Shown: piece by piece, positions 53,839 to 61,755 of the stretch
Numbering within the stretch: the stretch's first letter is position 1
Layout: each line of letters opens with the position of its first letter
From: Deinococcus aestuarii
GTDB lineage: Bacteria > Deinococcota > Deinococci > Deinococcales > Deinococcaceae
Length of the DNA stretch: 64,000 nucleotides
Assembly: GCF_018863415.1 (NCBI RefSeq)
Contig: NZ_JAHKSN010000008.1
Coordinates: forward strand, 105,156 to 169,155
Reading direction: 5' to 3'
Program-made: the position numbers and the translations under genes
The notes under the pieces: generated by a model
What the model saw: only the letters and a program-made list of their open reading frames with translations
Database searches by the model: none
Told to the model about the DNA's origin: nothing

Positions 53839-54780
53839 TTAGAGGGCGAGCAGCTTGCCCAGGTTGCCGTCGTCGGTCAGGCCGTTCGGGAAGAAGCCGC
53901 CCTTCGCTGCCTTGCCCGTCGTGTCGAGGAAGACGATGTTCGCCACCTGACGGGGGGTGCGGCTGAAGGCGATGGCGTTGGCGTCGGCGGCGACGATGTT
54001 CGCCATGCCGTTCATGGTGATGCCCTGGTCGCGGTCGTCGCTGCCGTCCACCGCGTCGCGCAGGTTGCTGATGGCCTGCACGACCTGTTCGACGGTCAGC
54101 CCGGCGGCGGCCTGCTGGGCCCGGCGCTGATAGAGCAGGGTGCGGATGGCGCCCGAGTGGTACGCCTCGACCGCCAGGATGCCCGCCGCGTTCTCCAGGT
54201 TGCCGCCCGCCTTCTGGTCGTCGAGGAAGCGCGCCGCTCCCTTGTAGGCGGTGACGCCCACGTCCTCGAAGATGAACGCGCCGTGCAGGAAGAACAGCTC
54301 GTTGGCGTAGGGGTTGAAGTTCGTGATGGCCCCGTTCGAGGCGGCGTTCCCGGCGGCGGCGAAGGCCGGGCCGAGGTCGAGTTGCGGCTGCGCGACGGCG
54401 GCGCTTCCCAGCACCGAGCGGATGACCTTGACGTGGGCCAGCTCGTCCGAGGCGATCTCCTCGGCGTAGGCGCGGACCTCGGCGGACAGGCCGGGGATGG
54501 CCGACTTGCCGTCGAAGCCCTGGGGCAGGGTCACGCGGGCGCTGCTGCCCCCCGCCGCGTCCAGCTCACCCAGGCGGCCCACGGCGGCGAGGTAGAAGGC
54601 GGCCTCCAGGTATTCCAGGTTGAGGGCGAAGTTGAAGATGGCCGCGTCGAGGCCGTTGTCCTGGCTCGGCGTCGTGGCGATGACGCTCGTGCAGCCCGAC
54701 AGCACGGCGCCCGCGCCCATCAGACCGGCCATGCCCAGGAACTTGCGGCGGGTGCTCGTGCCCTGCGTGTCGTTACTCAT
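53839..54780 (-). CDS. Ferritin-like Tat lipoprotein (desiccation-related type)
   Basis: 313 residues. A twin-arginine signal (STRRKFLGMAG) ends in a lipobox-like LSGC (about 27-30), so it is a Tat-exported lipoprotein. The helical ferritin-like domain follows: ELAHVKVIR and EYLEAAFYLAAVG hold candidate Glu/His metal ligands, and VEAYHSGAIRTLLYQRR resembles the desiccation-related PCC13-62 family. It may bind or oxidise metal in the periplasm. TGGAGGTTTCACCT precedes the ATG; a large leader with no assigned promoter is upstream. Confidence 0.82.
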   Translation of the reverse strand: MSNDTQGTSTRRKFLGMAGLMGAGAVLSGCTSVIATTPSQDNGLDAAIFNFALNLEYLEAAFYLAAVGRLGELDAAGGSSARVTLPQGFDGKSAIPGLSAEVRAYAEEIASDELAHVKVIRSVLGSAAVAQPQLDLGPAFAAAGNAASNGAITNFNPYANELFFLHGAFIFEDVGVTAYKGAARFLDDQKAGGNLENAAGILAVEAYHSGAIRTLLYQRRAQQAAAGLTVEQVVQAISNLRDAVDGSDDRDQGITMNGMANIVAADANAIAFSRTPRQVANIVFLDTTGKAAKGGFFPNGLTDDGNLGKLLAL

Positions 54781-54995
54781 AGGTGAAACCTCCAGAAAAG
54801 ATACGGACGAACGGAGACAGACGGCGAAGACCCGGGACCGTCTGGAGACGAACCCGTCACGCGTGGGGCAGAGGTTCTGCTCGCTGGCGTCGCTTCACCC
54901 TGCCTCTATGCCGCTCCCCCGGCTTTGGATGACTGCATTCGTCGAAAGTCGGAGACGATGAAGGCTGCATGAAAATCAAAGGGCACTCCACATTC

Positions 54996-55024
54996 AAAGG
55001 CCGCCGAGAACTTGCTCGGCGGCC
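54996..55024 (-). terminator. Terminator of the S9 peptidase gene
   Basis: Perfect 10-bp stem GGCCGCCGAG / CTCGGCGGCC with a six-base loop (54999-55024); on the minus strand it is followed by TTTGAATG. It begins about 30 bases after the peptidase stop at 55056. Confidence 0.75.
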
Positions 55025-55055
55025 CCTCAAATTCGGTGCGGATGACCTTCAGCGC

Positions 55056-57122
55056 CTACCCGTGAGCCTCCCGCCCCCCGAGCGCCCACTCCAGGAAGGC
55101 CCACACATCGGCGGACTCCTCGATCACGAGGGCGGTGGGTTTACCCGCCCCGTGCCCGGCGCGCGTCTGGATGCGGATGAGGATGGGCGCCTCGCCTCCC
55201 TGCGCGTGTTGCAGGGCCGCCGCGAACTTGAAGGAGTGGGCGGGAACCACCCGGTCGTCGTGGTCGCCGGTCGTGATCAGGGTGGGGGGGTAGGCCGTGC
55301 CCTCGCGGAGGGTGTGCAGCGGCGAGTAGGACCGCAGAAGGTCGAAGAGGGCGGGGTCGTCTGCCCGCCCGTAGTCGGTGGCCCATGCCCAGCCGATGGT
55401 GAAGAGGTGATAGCGCAGCATGTCGAGCACACCGACCTGGGGCACGACGGCCCCGAACAGCTCCGGGCGCCGCGTCATGCACGCGCCCACGAGCAGGCCA
55501 CCGTTGCTCCCGCCCTGGATGCCGAGTTGTTGGGGTCTCGTGACCCCCGTTTCGATGAGGTGTTCGGCGCACGCGGTGAAGTCGTCGAAGACGTTCTCCT
55601 TGCGCTCGCGGGTGCCCGCCTGGTGCCAGTCCTCGCCGTACTCGCCGCCACCCCGCAGGTTCGCCTGCACATACACGCCGCCGCGCTCCAACCAGCTCAA
55701 CCGCGAGGGGCTGAACCCCGGCGTCAGGCTGATTCCGAACCCGCCGTAGCCGTAGAGCAGGGTGGGGTTCGACCCGTCACGCTCCAGCCCCCGGTGGTGG
55801 ACGAGGAACATCGGCACGCGGGTGCCGTCGGGGCTTGCTGTGAACTCCTGCCGCACCTCGAAGGCGTCCGCGTCGAAGGCCACGGCGGGCTCGGAGAGCG
55901 GCTCGGGCGTTCCGTCCGGCAGGCTCAGCCGGTATGGAGTGAGTGGGAACAGGAAGGAGGTGAAGCCGAAGTAGACCTCGAGGTCGTCCGGCCGTGTATT
56001 CAACTCGGTGACCGAGCCCAGCGTCGGCAACTCGACCTCGCGCCGTACCTTGCCCGAGCGGGCGTGCAGGGTGAGACGGTGGCTCGCGTCCCGCAGGGTG
56101 AGGGCCAGCAGACCCTCCGGTACGAGGGCGACGTACTCCAGAGCGTCCGGCCCCTCGGAGATCACGTCGCGGCGCTCGCCCGTCTCGATGTTCCAGGCGA
56201 CGAGCCTGCCCAGCGGCGCGTCCTCGTCCGTCCGCACGAAGAGGGTGGGGCCGTCGTTGCCGACCACCGTGAAGCCCGCCCGGAAGTCGCCCACGAGTTC
56301 GGTGAAGGGGGCGTCCGAGCCGACCTCCCGCACCCAGAGCTGGTTGTGGGGGCTGCTGCCCAGCCAGACGTGGACGACGAGGTAACGGCCGTCGTGCGTC
56401 ACGTGTGCCCCGAAGCCCCAGTCGGGCTGGTCGGGCCGGGCGAGGATCACCTCGTCCGCCTTCTGCGGTGAGCCGAGGCGGTGCAACAGCAGGCGCTGGC
56501 CCCGGTTCGCGCCGGTGAGGGCGTCTCCCTGCGCCGGAGGGTCATAGGCCCCGTAGTAGAACCCCGAGCCGTCCGGAAGCCACGCCGCGCCGCTGAACTT
56601 GCTCCACTCGATGTGGTCCCCGGCGTCCTGCCCGCTCGAAACGTCCCGCACCCGCCACGTCAGCCAGTCGCTGCCCCCGCTCTGGGTGCCGTAGGCGAGC
56701 CGGGCGCCGTCCTCGCTGACCGAGGCCCCCATCAGGGCGACGGTGCCGTCCGCGCCCAGCGTGTTGGGGTCGAGAAGCAGGCACCACGGGCCGGTGGGCG
56801 AGTCCGCCACCTGGAGGACCGGCTGGTTGAGCAGCCCGGGGTTGTAGGTGCGGAAATAACGGTCACCGCGCCGCCACGGCACCCCGTCCTTCGGGAAGTC
56901 CCACAGCGCCGTCAGCCGCTCGCGGTACGCCTCCCGCGCGGGCAAGTCCGCCAGGAACGCCCCCGTCACCTCGTTCTGCGCCGCCACCCACGCCCGCGTC
57001 TGCGCCGAGTCCGGGTCTTCGAGCCAGCGGTAGGGGTCGGCCACCGGGCACTCCCGCCCCCGCGCGTCCCGGTACACGTCCACCTGATCGCCCCGCGGCG
57101 ACTCCGGATACTGAAAGGTCAT
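55056..57122 (-). CDS. Prolyl oligopeptidase family (S9) serine peptidase
   Basis: 688 residues from the ATG at 57122; an ATG three codons upstream (57131) is the alternative. The N-terminal half (about 60-400) is the seven-bladed beta-propeller. The C-terminal catalytic domain has Ser in QGGSNGGLLVG, Asp in TTGDHDDRVVP and His in RAGHGAGKPT. It cleaves short peptides after proline in the cytoplasm. GGATGG eight bases before the ATG at 57122 may be a Shine-Dalgarno. A clear terminator follows. Confidence 0.93.
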   Translation of the reverse strand: MTFQYPESPRGDQVDVYRDARGRECPVADPYRWLEDPDSAQTRAWVAAQNEVTGAFLADLPAREAYRERLTALWDFPKDGVPWRRGDRYFRTYNPGLLNQPVLQVADSPTGPWCLLLDPNTLGADGTVALMGASVSEDGARLAYGTQSGGSDWLTWRVRDVSSGQDAGDHIEWSKFSGAAWLPDGSGFYYGAYDPPAQGDALTGANRGQRLLLHRLGSPQKADEVILARPDQPDWGFGAHVTHDGRYLVVHVWLGSSPHNQLWVREVGSDAPFTELVGDFRAGFTVVGNDGPTLFVRTDEDAPLGRLVAWNIETGERRDVISEGPDALEYVALVPEGLLALTLRDASHRLTLHARSGKVRREVELPTLGSVTELNTRPDDLEVYFGFTSFLFPLTPYRLSLPDGTPEPLSEPAVAFDADAFEVRQEFTASPDGTRVPMFLVHHRGLERDGSNPTLLYGYGGFGISLTPGFSPSRLSWLERGGVYVQANLRGGGEYGEDWHQAGTRERKENVFDDFTACAEHLIETGVTRPQQLGIQGGSNGGLLVGACMTRRPELFGAVVPQVGVLDMLRYHLFTIGWAWATDYGRADDPALFDLLRSYSPLHTLREGTAYPPTLITTGDHDDRVVPAHSFKFAAALQHAQGGEAPILIRIQTRAGHGAGKPTALVIEESADVWAFLEWALGGREAHG

Positions 57123-57163
57123 GCCCGCCATCCTGCCACGGGAAGACCAAAACGAGCCCGCAT

Positions 57164-57182
57164 CTGCTGAAAGCTGACCGCT
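57164..57182. repeat. TCAGCCGTCAGC-family repeat arm upstream of the S9 peptidase
   Basis: CTGCTGAAAGCTGACCGCT, one arm of the dispersed family, between the SDR stop (57184) and the S9 peptidase start. Confidence 0.55.
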
Positions 57183-57183
57183 C

Positions 57184-57861
57184 CTACACGTCCGGATACA
57201 CCTTCAGCTCCGTCACGTGCGCCCGGTCGGGCCGCGTGAGGGCGTGCGCGACGCTCTTGGCGAGGCCGCGCGGGTCGATCATGGCGTCCCAGCTCAGGCC
57301 CGCCTCGCGGTTTCTGGGGGTGTCGACCGCGCCCATCGGGTAGAGCACGCAGCCGCGCACGCCCCGGGCCTTGAGTTCGTCGTGGAGGCTGAGGATATAG
57401 GCGGCGACGGCGGCCTTGCTCGCCGTGTACAGCGCCGACTTGGGGCCGCTGAGCCGCGCCGCCGAGCCCGAGCTGAAGCCGATGATCATGCCGTCTTTCT
57501 GCCGCAGCATGTGGGGCAGTGCGCCCTGCACCGCGTGGAAGAGGGTAAGCATATTCGTGTCGAACATCAGCCGCAGGTCTTCCCCGCTGGCCTTCTGAAC
57601 GTCCTGCGGCGCGTAGGCGCCCACCGTGTGCACGAGCGCGTCTACCTTGACCTTCCGCAGGGCCTCCACGCTGGCGGGGTCGGTGAGGTCGAGGTCGAGC
57701 ACCTCGGTCGCGGGAAAGCGGTCGGCGGCCTTGGCGAGGCTCTCGCCGCGCCCGACGAGGACGAGCTGCGCGCCCGCGTCCTCCAGTTCCTGGGCGATGG
57801 CGGTCGCCAGCGCGCCGCCTGCCCCCGTCAGCATGATCGTAGAGGAGCCGAGGTTCGCCAT
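57184..57861 (-). CDS. Short-chain dehydrogenase/reductase
   Basis: 225 residues, classical SDR. The nucleotide-binding TGAGGALATAIA (about 12-23), the structural NTM-like NMLTLFHAVQGA, and the catalytic YTASK (about 140-144) with the preceding serine in FSSGSAARLSG. Cofactor preference (NADH or NADPH) and substrate are not determined. The start is six bases after TAGGCT (revcomp of 57868-57873). Confidence 0.88.
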   Translation of the reverse strand: MANLGSSTIMLTGAGGALATAIAQELEDAGAQLVLVGRGESLAKAADRFPATEVLDLDLTDPASVEALRKVKVDALVHTVGAYAPQDVQKASGEDLRLMFDTNMLTLFHAVQGALPHMLRQKDGMIIGFSSGSAARLSGPKSALYTASKAAVAAYILSLHDELKARGVRGCVLYPMGAVDTPRNREAGLSWDAMIDPRGLAKSVAHALTRPDRAHVTELKVYPDV

Positions 57862-57941
57862 ACCCCCAGCCTACCGGGCGGGGACCTTCAGGCAGCGTTA
57901 AGCCAGCGGCCAGACAGGTCTGGAGGGCGTGGACGGAGGCC

Positions 57942-59162
57942 TTAAGTTTCCCCCCCGTACACCGCCGCCCGCACGTCCACCCACTCCCCCGACCCGAGCA
58001 CGAACGGCTGGCGCTGAAGGTCGGTCGTGACCTGCGGGCCGTGCGGCGCGAGGTACACGTTGACCTCGGTGCGGATGCCAAACCCCCGCTCACGGGGGTA
58101 GGTGCCCGGCTCCACCGTCACGGCGAGGCCGGGGGTCAGGCGGCGGGTGTCGCGCGTCTCGTAGTCGTCGAGGTTCGCCCCCGAGCCGTGGAGCTGCACC
58201 CCGAGGTCGTGCCCGGTGCGGTGGAGGAAGGAAGGCGCCCAGGTCTCTCCCATCGCGTCCCGCGCCGCCCGGTCCACCTCCCAGCCCTGGAGGCTGCCGT
58301 GCCGCTCGTGGAGGAGGCTCAAGGCCGCGTCCCGCGCACCGCGCACCGCCTCCCACGCCTCCCGGTACTCGGCGCCCGGCTCGCCAGCGAAGCCCACCCA
58401 GGTCACGTCCGCGAAGGGGCGGCCCGGCTCCTGCGCCCACAGGTCGATCAGGACGCACTCACCGGGATTCAGCGTCGCATTGCGCTCTCCCCCCAGCTGG
58501 TAGTGCGGGTCGGCGGCGTTCGCGCCGAAGCTGACGTTGACGGGGTGGCCGCTGTCCAGCCCTTCCTCCGCGATGGCCCGCTCGATCACCGCCTGCACCT
58601 CCAATTCCGTGACCGGCTCGCCTGCCCTGAGCCGCTCGTGGATCAGGCGGAAGGCGTCGTCCTTGGCCCGCATCAGGAGGGCCGCCGCCCGGCCATGCGC
58701 CACGAAGTCCTCGGGGGACCAGACCAGAAAGGCCTGGAGGAGGTCGGCGCTGCTCTCCACCCGCGCGCCCGCCGCCCGCACCCGCTCGACCGTCCCGGCG
58801 TCCACCCGGCCGACGTACGGCACGGCGCCGTGCGGGCTGTACTCCATCGCCACCGTCTTCCCGGCCACGACCTCCGCCAGCCGCGCGTCCAGCTCCGCGT
58901 GTGATCCGAACGCGCGGCGCTCCACGTCCCAGCCCTGCGAGAGGGTCGCCCACGTCCCGCCCTCGATGTGGTTGTGGAGGAGCACCGCCTGACCCTCGCG
59001 CGGTACCCAGATGAAGAAACGGCGGGTGAGGTGCGCCCCCGCCGGGAGGTCCAGCACCCGCCGGGCGTGCGGGTTGAGGCCCTGGAAGTCGTACATCAGC
59101 CAGCCGTCGAGGGGGGTGCCTTGCAGGGCCCGGCGCATGGCCTCGGTGGGGGAGAGGGTCAT
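57942..59162 (-). CDS. M24 family metallopeptidase (Xaa-Pro aminopeptidase-like)
   Basis: 406 residues. The pita-bread metallopeptidase metal ligands are D in VLIDLWAQ and D in PFADVTW, H in HRTGHDLG, E in AVTVEPGTY and E in IRTEVNV. The N-terminal domain (1-150) is the creatinase-like region. It removes N-terminal residues ahead of proline. The start at 59162 is six bases after TATCCT (revcomp of 59169-59174). It is divergent from the ion channel gene, with 72 bases between the starts. Confidence 0.9.
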   Translation of the reverse strand: MTLSPTEAMRRALQGTPLDGWLMYDFQGLNPHARRVLDLPAGAHLTRRFFIWVPREGQAVLLHNHIEGGTWATLSQGWDVERRAFGSHAELDARLAEVVAGKTVAMEYSPHGAVPYVGRVDAGTVERVRAAGARVESSADLLQAFLVWSPEDFVAHGRAAALLMRAKDDAFRLIHERLRAGEPVTELEVQAVIERAIAEEGLDSGHPVNVSFGANAADPHYQLGGERNATLNPGECVLIDLWAQEPGRPFADVTWVGFAGEPGAEYREAWEAVRGARDAALSLLHERHGSLQGWEVDRAARDAMGETWAPSFLHRTGHDLGVQLHGSGANLDDYETRDTRRLTPGLAVTVEPGTYPRERGFGIRTEVNVYLAPHGPQVTTDLQRQPFVLGSGEWVDVRAAVYGGET

Positions 59163-59234
59163 GTGGGCAGGATAAGGGGCGAAAGGCCGGGCCGGTCGGG
59201 TGGGCTCCCCGCATAGGCCTGCTACGGTGCCCCC

Positions 59235-60056
59235 ATGTCCAGCCCGCCGGACTCCCAGCGTCTGCACCGCGAGCGGCTAGAGCTGCTGCGCCACCTCGAC
59301 CGCCTGACCGACGCGCCCATGACCGTCCTGGGCTTCGTGTGGCTCGCCCTGCTCGTCGTGGACCTGACGAGAGGGCTGACCCCGGGGCTCCAACGGCTCA
59401 GCGACTTGATCTGGATCCTCTTTATCCTCGACTTCCTGCTGTCCTTCACGGTGGCGCCCGACAAGTGGGCCTACCTGCGCTCGAACTGGCTCACCCTGGT
59501 CTCCCTCTTCCTGCCTGCCCTGCGGGTCTTGCGCGTCTTCCCGGCGTTGCGGGCCGTGCGGGTGCTGCGGGCCACCCGCTCGCTGAACCTCGTGCGGCTG
59601 CTGACCTCGCTGAACCGCGGTTTTCGCGCCGCCGGGCGGGCCGTGCGTCGGCGGGGGGTGGGGTACGTGGCCCTGCTGACCCTGCTCGTCGCGCTCGCGG
59701 GGGCGGCGGGGATGTTCGCCTTCGAGGACGTGCCCGCGGCGCGGGAGAGCGGCCTCACCGGCTACGTTTCCTGGCTGTGGTGGACGGCGATGATCCTCGT
59801 CACGATGGGCTCGGACTACTTTCCGAAGACGGGGGAGGGCCGGTTCCTGACCTGGCTGCTCGCCCTGTACGGTTTTGCGGTGTTCGGGTACATCACGGCG
59901 TCCGTGGCGAGCTTCTTCGTGGGCCGGGATCAGACCGCCGCCGAGGGTGGGGACGACGAGGTGACGAACGCCGCGCTGCAACGTGAACTCTCGGCCCTGC
60001 GGCGGGAGATCGCGGGCTTGCGGTCGGAGCTGGAACGCGGGGAGGGGAGAGGGTAA
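59235..60056 (+). CDS. Voltage-gated-type ion channel protein with unusual filter
   Basis: 273 residues. A six-segment ion channel layout is visible: S1-S3 (about 31-93), an arginine-rich S4 (LRVLRVFPALRAVRVLRATRS, 95-115), S5 (143-162), a pore helix and S6 (204-228). The selectivity filter position reads TMGSDYFP (190-197), not TVGYGD, so ion selectivity is uncertain. The C-terminal helix (about 245-270) is likely a coiled coil. The start is six bases after TACGGT (59223-59228). Confidence 0.82.
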   Translation: MSSPPDSQRLHRERLELLRHLDRLTDAPMTVLGFVWLALLVVDLTRGLTPGLQRLSDLIWILFILDFLLSFTVAPDKWAYLRSNWLTLVSLFLPALRVLRVFPALRAVRVLRATRSLNLVRLLTSLNRGFRAAGRAVRRRGVGYVALLTLLVALAGAAGMFAFEDVPAARESGLTGYVSWLWWTAMILVTMGSDYFPKTGEGRFLTWLLALYGFAVFGYITASVASFFVGRDQTAAEGGDDEVTNAALQRELSALRREIAGLRSELERGEGRG

Positions 60057-60067
60057 GGCCGGGTCCC

Positions 60068-61633
60068 TCACCTCGATTCCCCCACCAACCGCCGCGCCCG
60101 GGCGTCGCTCGCGTTCCAGAGGCGGAGGTCGCGGACCTCGCCGTACTCCTCTCGCAGACGGCGGAGGAGGGTGGAGCGGTCGTTGAGACAGGCCTCGGTC
60201 GGCCCGCACTCGCGGGTCAGGGTGTCCTGATTCGCCACGACGACGGGCACCGCGTCCGCACCGAGGCTCAGCAAGCCCCCCACGTCGGCCCCCTGCGGGG
60301 TGCGGCGCAGGTCGTTCGTCACACCCGCGACCGAGCGGTGGACGTTGACCCGGGCGATCAGCGCGCCAGGATTCAGGGCGGTGGTCACGAGCAGCGTGCC
60401 GAGCCCCAGAAGTAGCGCCGGATACGCGAAGTGCCGCAGCCGTCCGCGCCACAGGGTCACGGCGAACCACCCCAGGGCCAGCACCACCCAGACCAGGAAA
60501 GCTGCGCCCAGCACCCGAATCTCGCTCAGTCCGTAAGCGAGCGTGTACAGCCGCCAGCGGTTCGCCGCGCTCAGCACCACGAGGGCGAGGGGCGCCAGCA
60601 CGGCGAGGTTGAGCAGCCGGTACGCGGCCCCCGCCCTCACCTCCTCCCGGGTGATGGCGTGTGCCCCGAGCAGCAGGCCCAGGGTCAGGAAGGCCACCGC
60701 CATCAGCTCCCCAAAGCCACGCCGCACGTACTCCGAGAAGGTGAAATCGCCCGGCAGGCCCGTGCCGCTCAGGAGATAGGGAAGCTGGGTCCCCAGGAAC
60801 ACGACGAACAGTGCCCCGAGCGCCGCCAACGGGAGGCCCACCTCGACCAGCCCCAGCCGGGGAAGGCCGGACGGCTCGCCCGCCGGAAAGACCGTGGGCC
60901 GCAGCGCCATCAGCGCCGGGTAGACCAGCCCGCCCGCGAAGGCCGCCCAGAAGACGAGGCGCAGGACCGTCTCCCACACGCCGCCCAGGTCCCAGTCGAG
61001 CAGCCGCCCGATCAGCGTGCCGAAGCCCGCGTCCGCCCCCGCGAGCAAACCGCCGAACACCAGCAAGACGGGCACGGTCAGGAGCAGCCCGACGCCCCAG
61101 CGGCCCACCGTGCTCCCCCGGGCCGGACGCACCCGCGCCCAGGGAAAGCGTTCGAGCAGGGCAGGACCTCCGTACACGAAGCGCAGCCCGCCCGTGAAGG
61201 CCGTGCCGACCAGCGTCCACACCCCCGCCACCCTCGTCCCCGGATGCCGCAGGGACGCCGCCCCGAGCGTCAGGCACAGCAGGAGGGCCACCCCGTTCAG
61301 GAGGGCGAAGCTCAGAGGCACCCGCCACACGGCGAAGGTGGCGGCAAAGGCGAGGCCGAGCCCCAGGAGCGTTCCGGCCTCGCGGGTGGGGACCCGTCCT
61401 GACCGCCGCAGCGCCCAGAGGACCGTTCCCAGGAACAGGGCCACCCAGACCTGCACGTTCACCCCGACTCCCAGCGCGTCTCCCGCCGTCAGCCCGTGCG
61501 CGGCGAGCGCCAGCCCGGCGGCCACCATGAGCGGCAGCGCGGCGCGTTCGGGTCGTGGCAGGGCGGGGGAGAGGGCGGTCTCCGGTACGGGCGAGGGGGG
61601 GAGGGCGGCGCCGGGTCCTTCCGGGGAGGTCAT
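60068..61633 (-). CDS. Polytopic membrane protein (DUF4173-like)
   Basis: 521 residues, starting at 61633. It has about 13 hydrophobic segments and a C-terminal soluble portion with two cysteines (ECGPTEACLNDR). The NVHRSVAG and FSEYVRRGFGELMAVAF segments resemble the DUF4173 family, whose function is unknown. TACGGT six bases before the ATG at 61633 supports this start over the one five codons upstream (61648). It converges on the ion channel gene with 11 bases between the stops. Confidence 0.78.
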   Translation of the reverse strand: MTSPEGPGAALPPSPVPETALSPALPRPERAALPLMVAAGLALAAHGLTAGDALGVGVNVQVWVALFLGTVLWALRRSGRVPTREAGTLLGLGLAFAATFAVWRVPLSFALLNGVALLLCLTLGAASLRHPGTRVAGVWTLVGTAFTGGLRFVYGGPALLERFPWARVRPARGSTVGRWGVGLLLTVPVLLVFGGLLAGADAGFGTLIGRLLDWDLGGVWETVLRLVFWAAFAGGLVYPALMALRPTVFPAGEPSGLPRLGLVEVGLPLAALGALFVVFLGTQLPYLLSGTGLPGDFTFSEYVRRGFGELMAVAFLTLGLLLGAHAITREEVRAGAAYRLLNLAVLAPLALVVLSAANRWRLYTLAYGLSEIRVLGAAFLVWVVLALGWFAVTLWRGRLRHFAYPALLLGLGTLLVTTALNPGALIARVNVHRSVAGVTNDLRRTPQGADVGGLLSLGADAVPVVVANQDTLTRECGPTEACLNDRSTLLRRLREEYGEVRDLRLWNASDARARRLVGESR

Positions 61634-61639
61634 GGGGGC

Positions 61640-61645
61640 ACCGTA
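61640..61645 (-). promoter_or_regulatory. -10 element deciding the start of the DUF4173-like gene
   Basis: Minus strand TACGGT-CCCCC-type spacing: TACGGT then GCCCCC then ATG at 61633. The identical TACGGTGCCCCCATG occurs at 59223-59237 before the ion channel gene. Confidence 0.5.
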
Positions 61646-61755
61646 CATACCGGGCTCTCACGCAGCGTCCCCCTTTCGTTGTCCGTCTTTGGGTGCAGGG
61701 TTCAGGCAAGTCTTCCGGTACGGTTGCCCTCCCACGTGACCCCTACACTCGCCCT

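Noticed and set aside
59277..61709. 810-residue minus-strand frame covering the ion channel and the DUF4173-like gene
   Set aside because: It mixes an out-of-frame reading of the membrane protein with antisense of the channel; both real genes have coherent membrane patterns.
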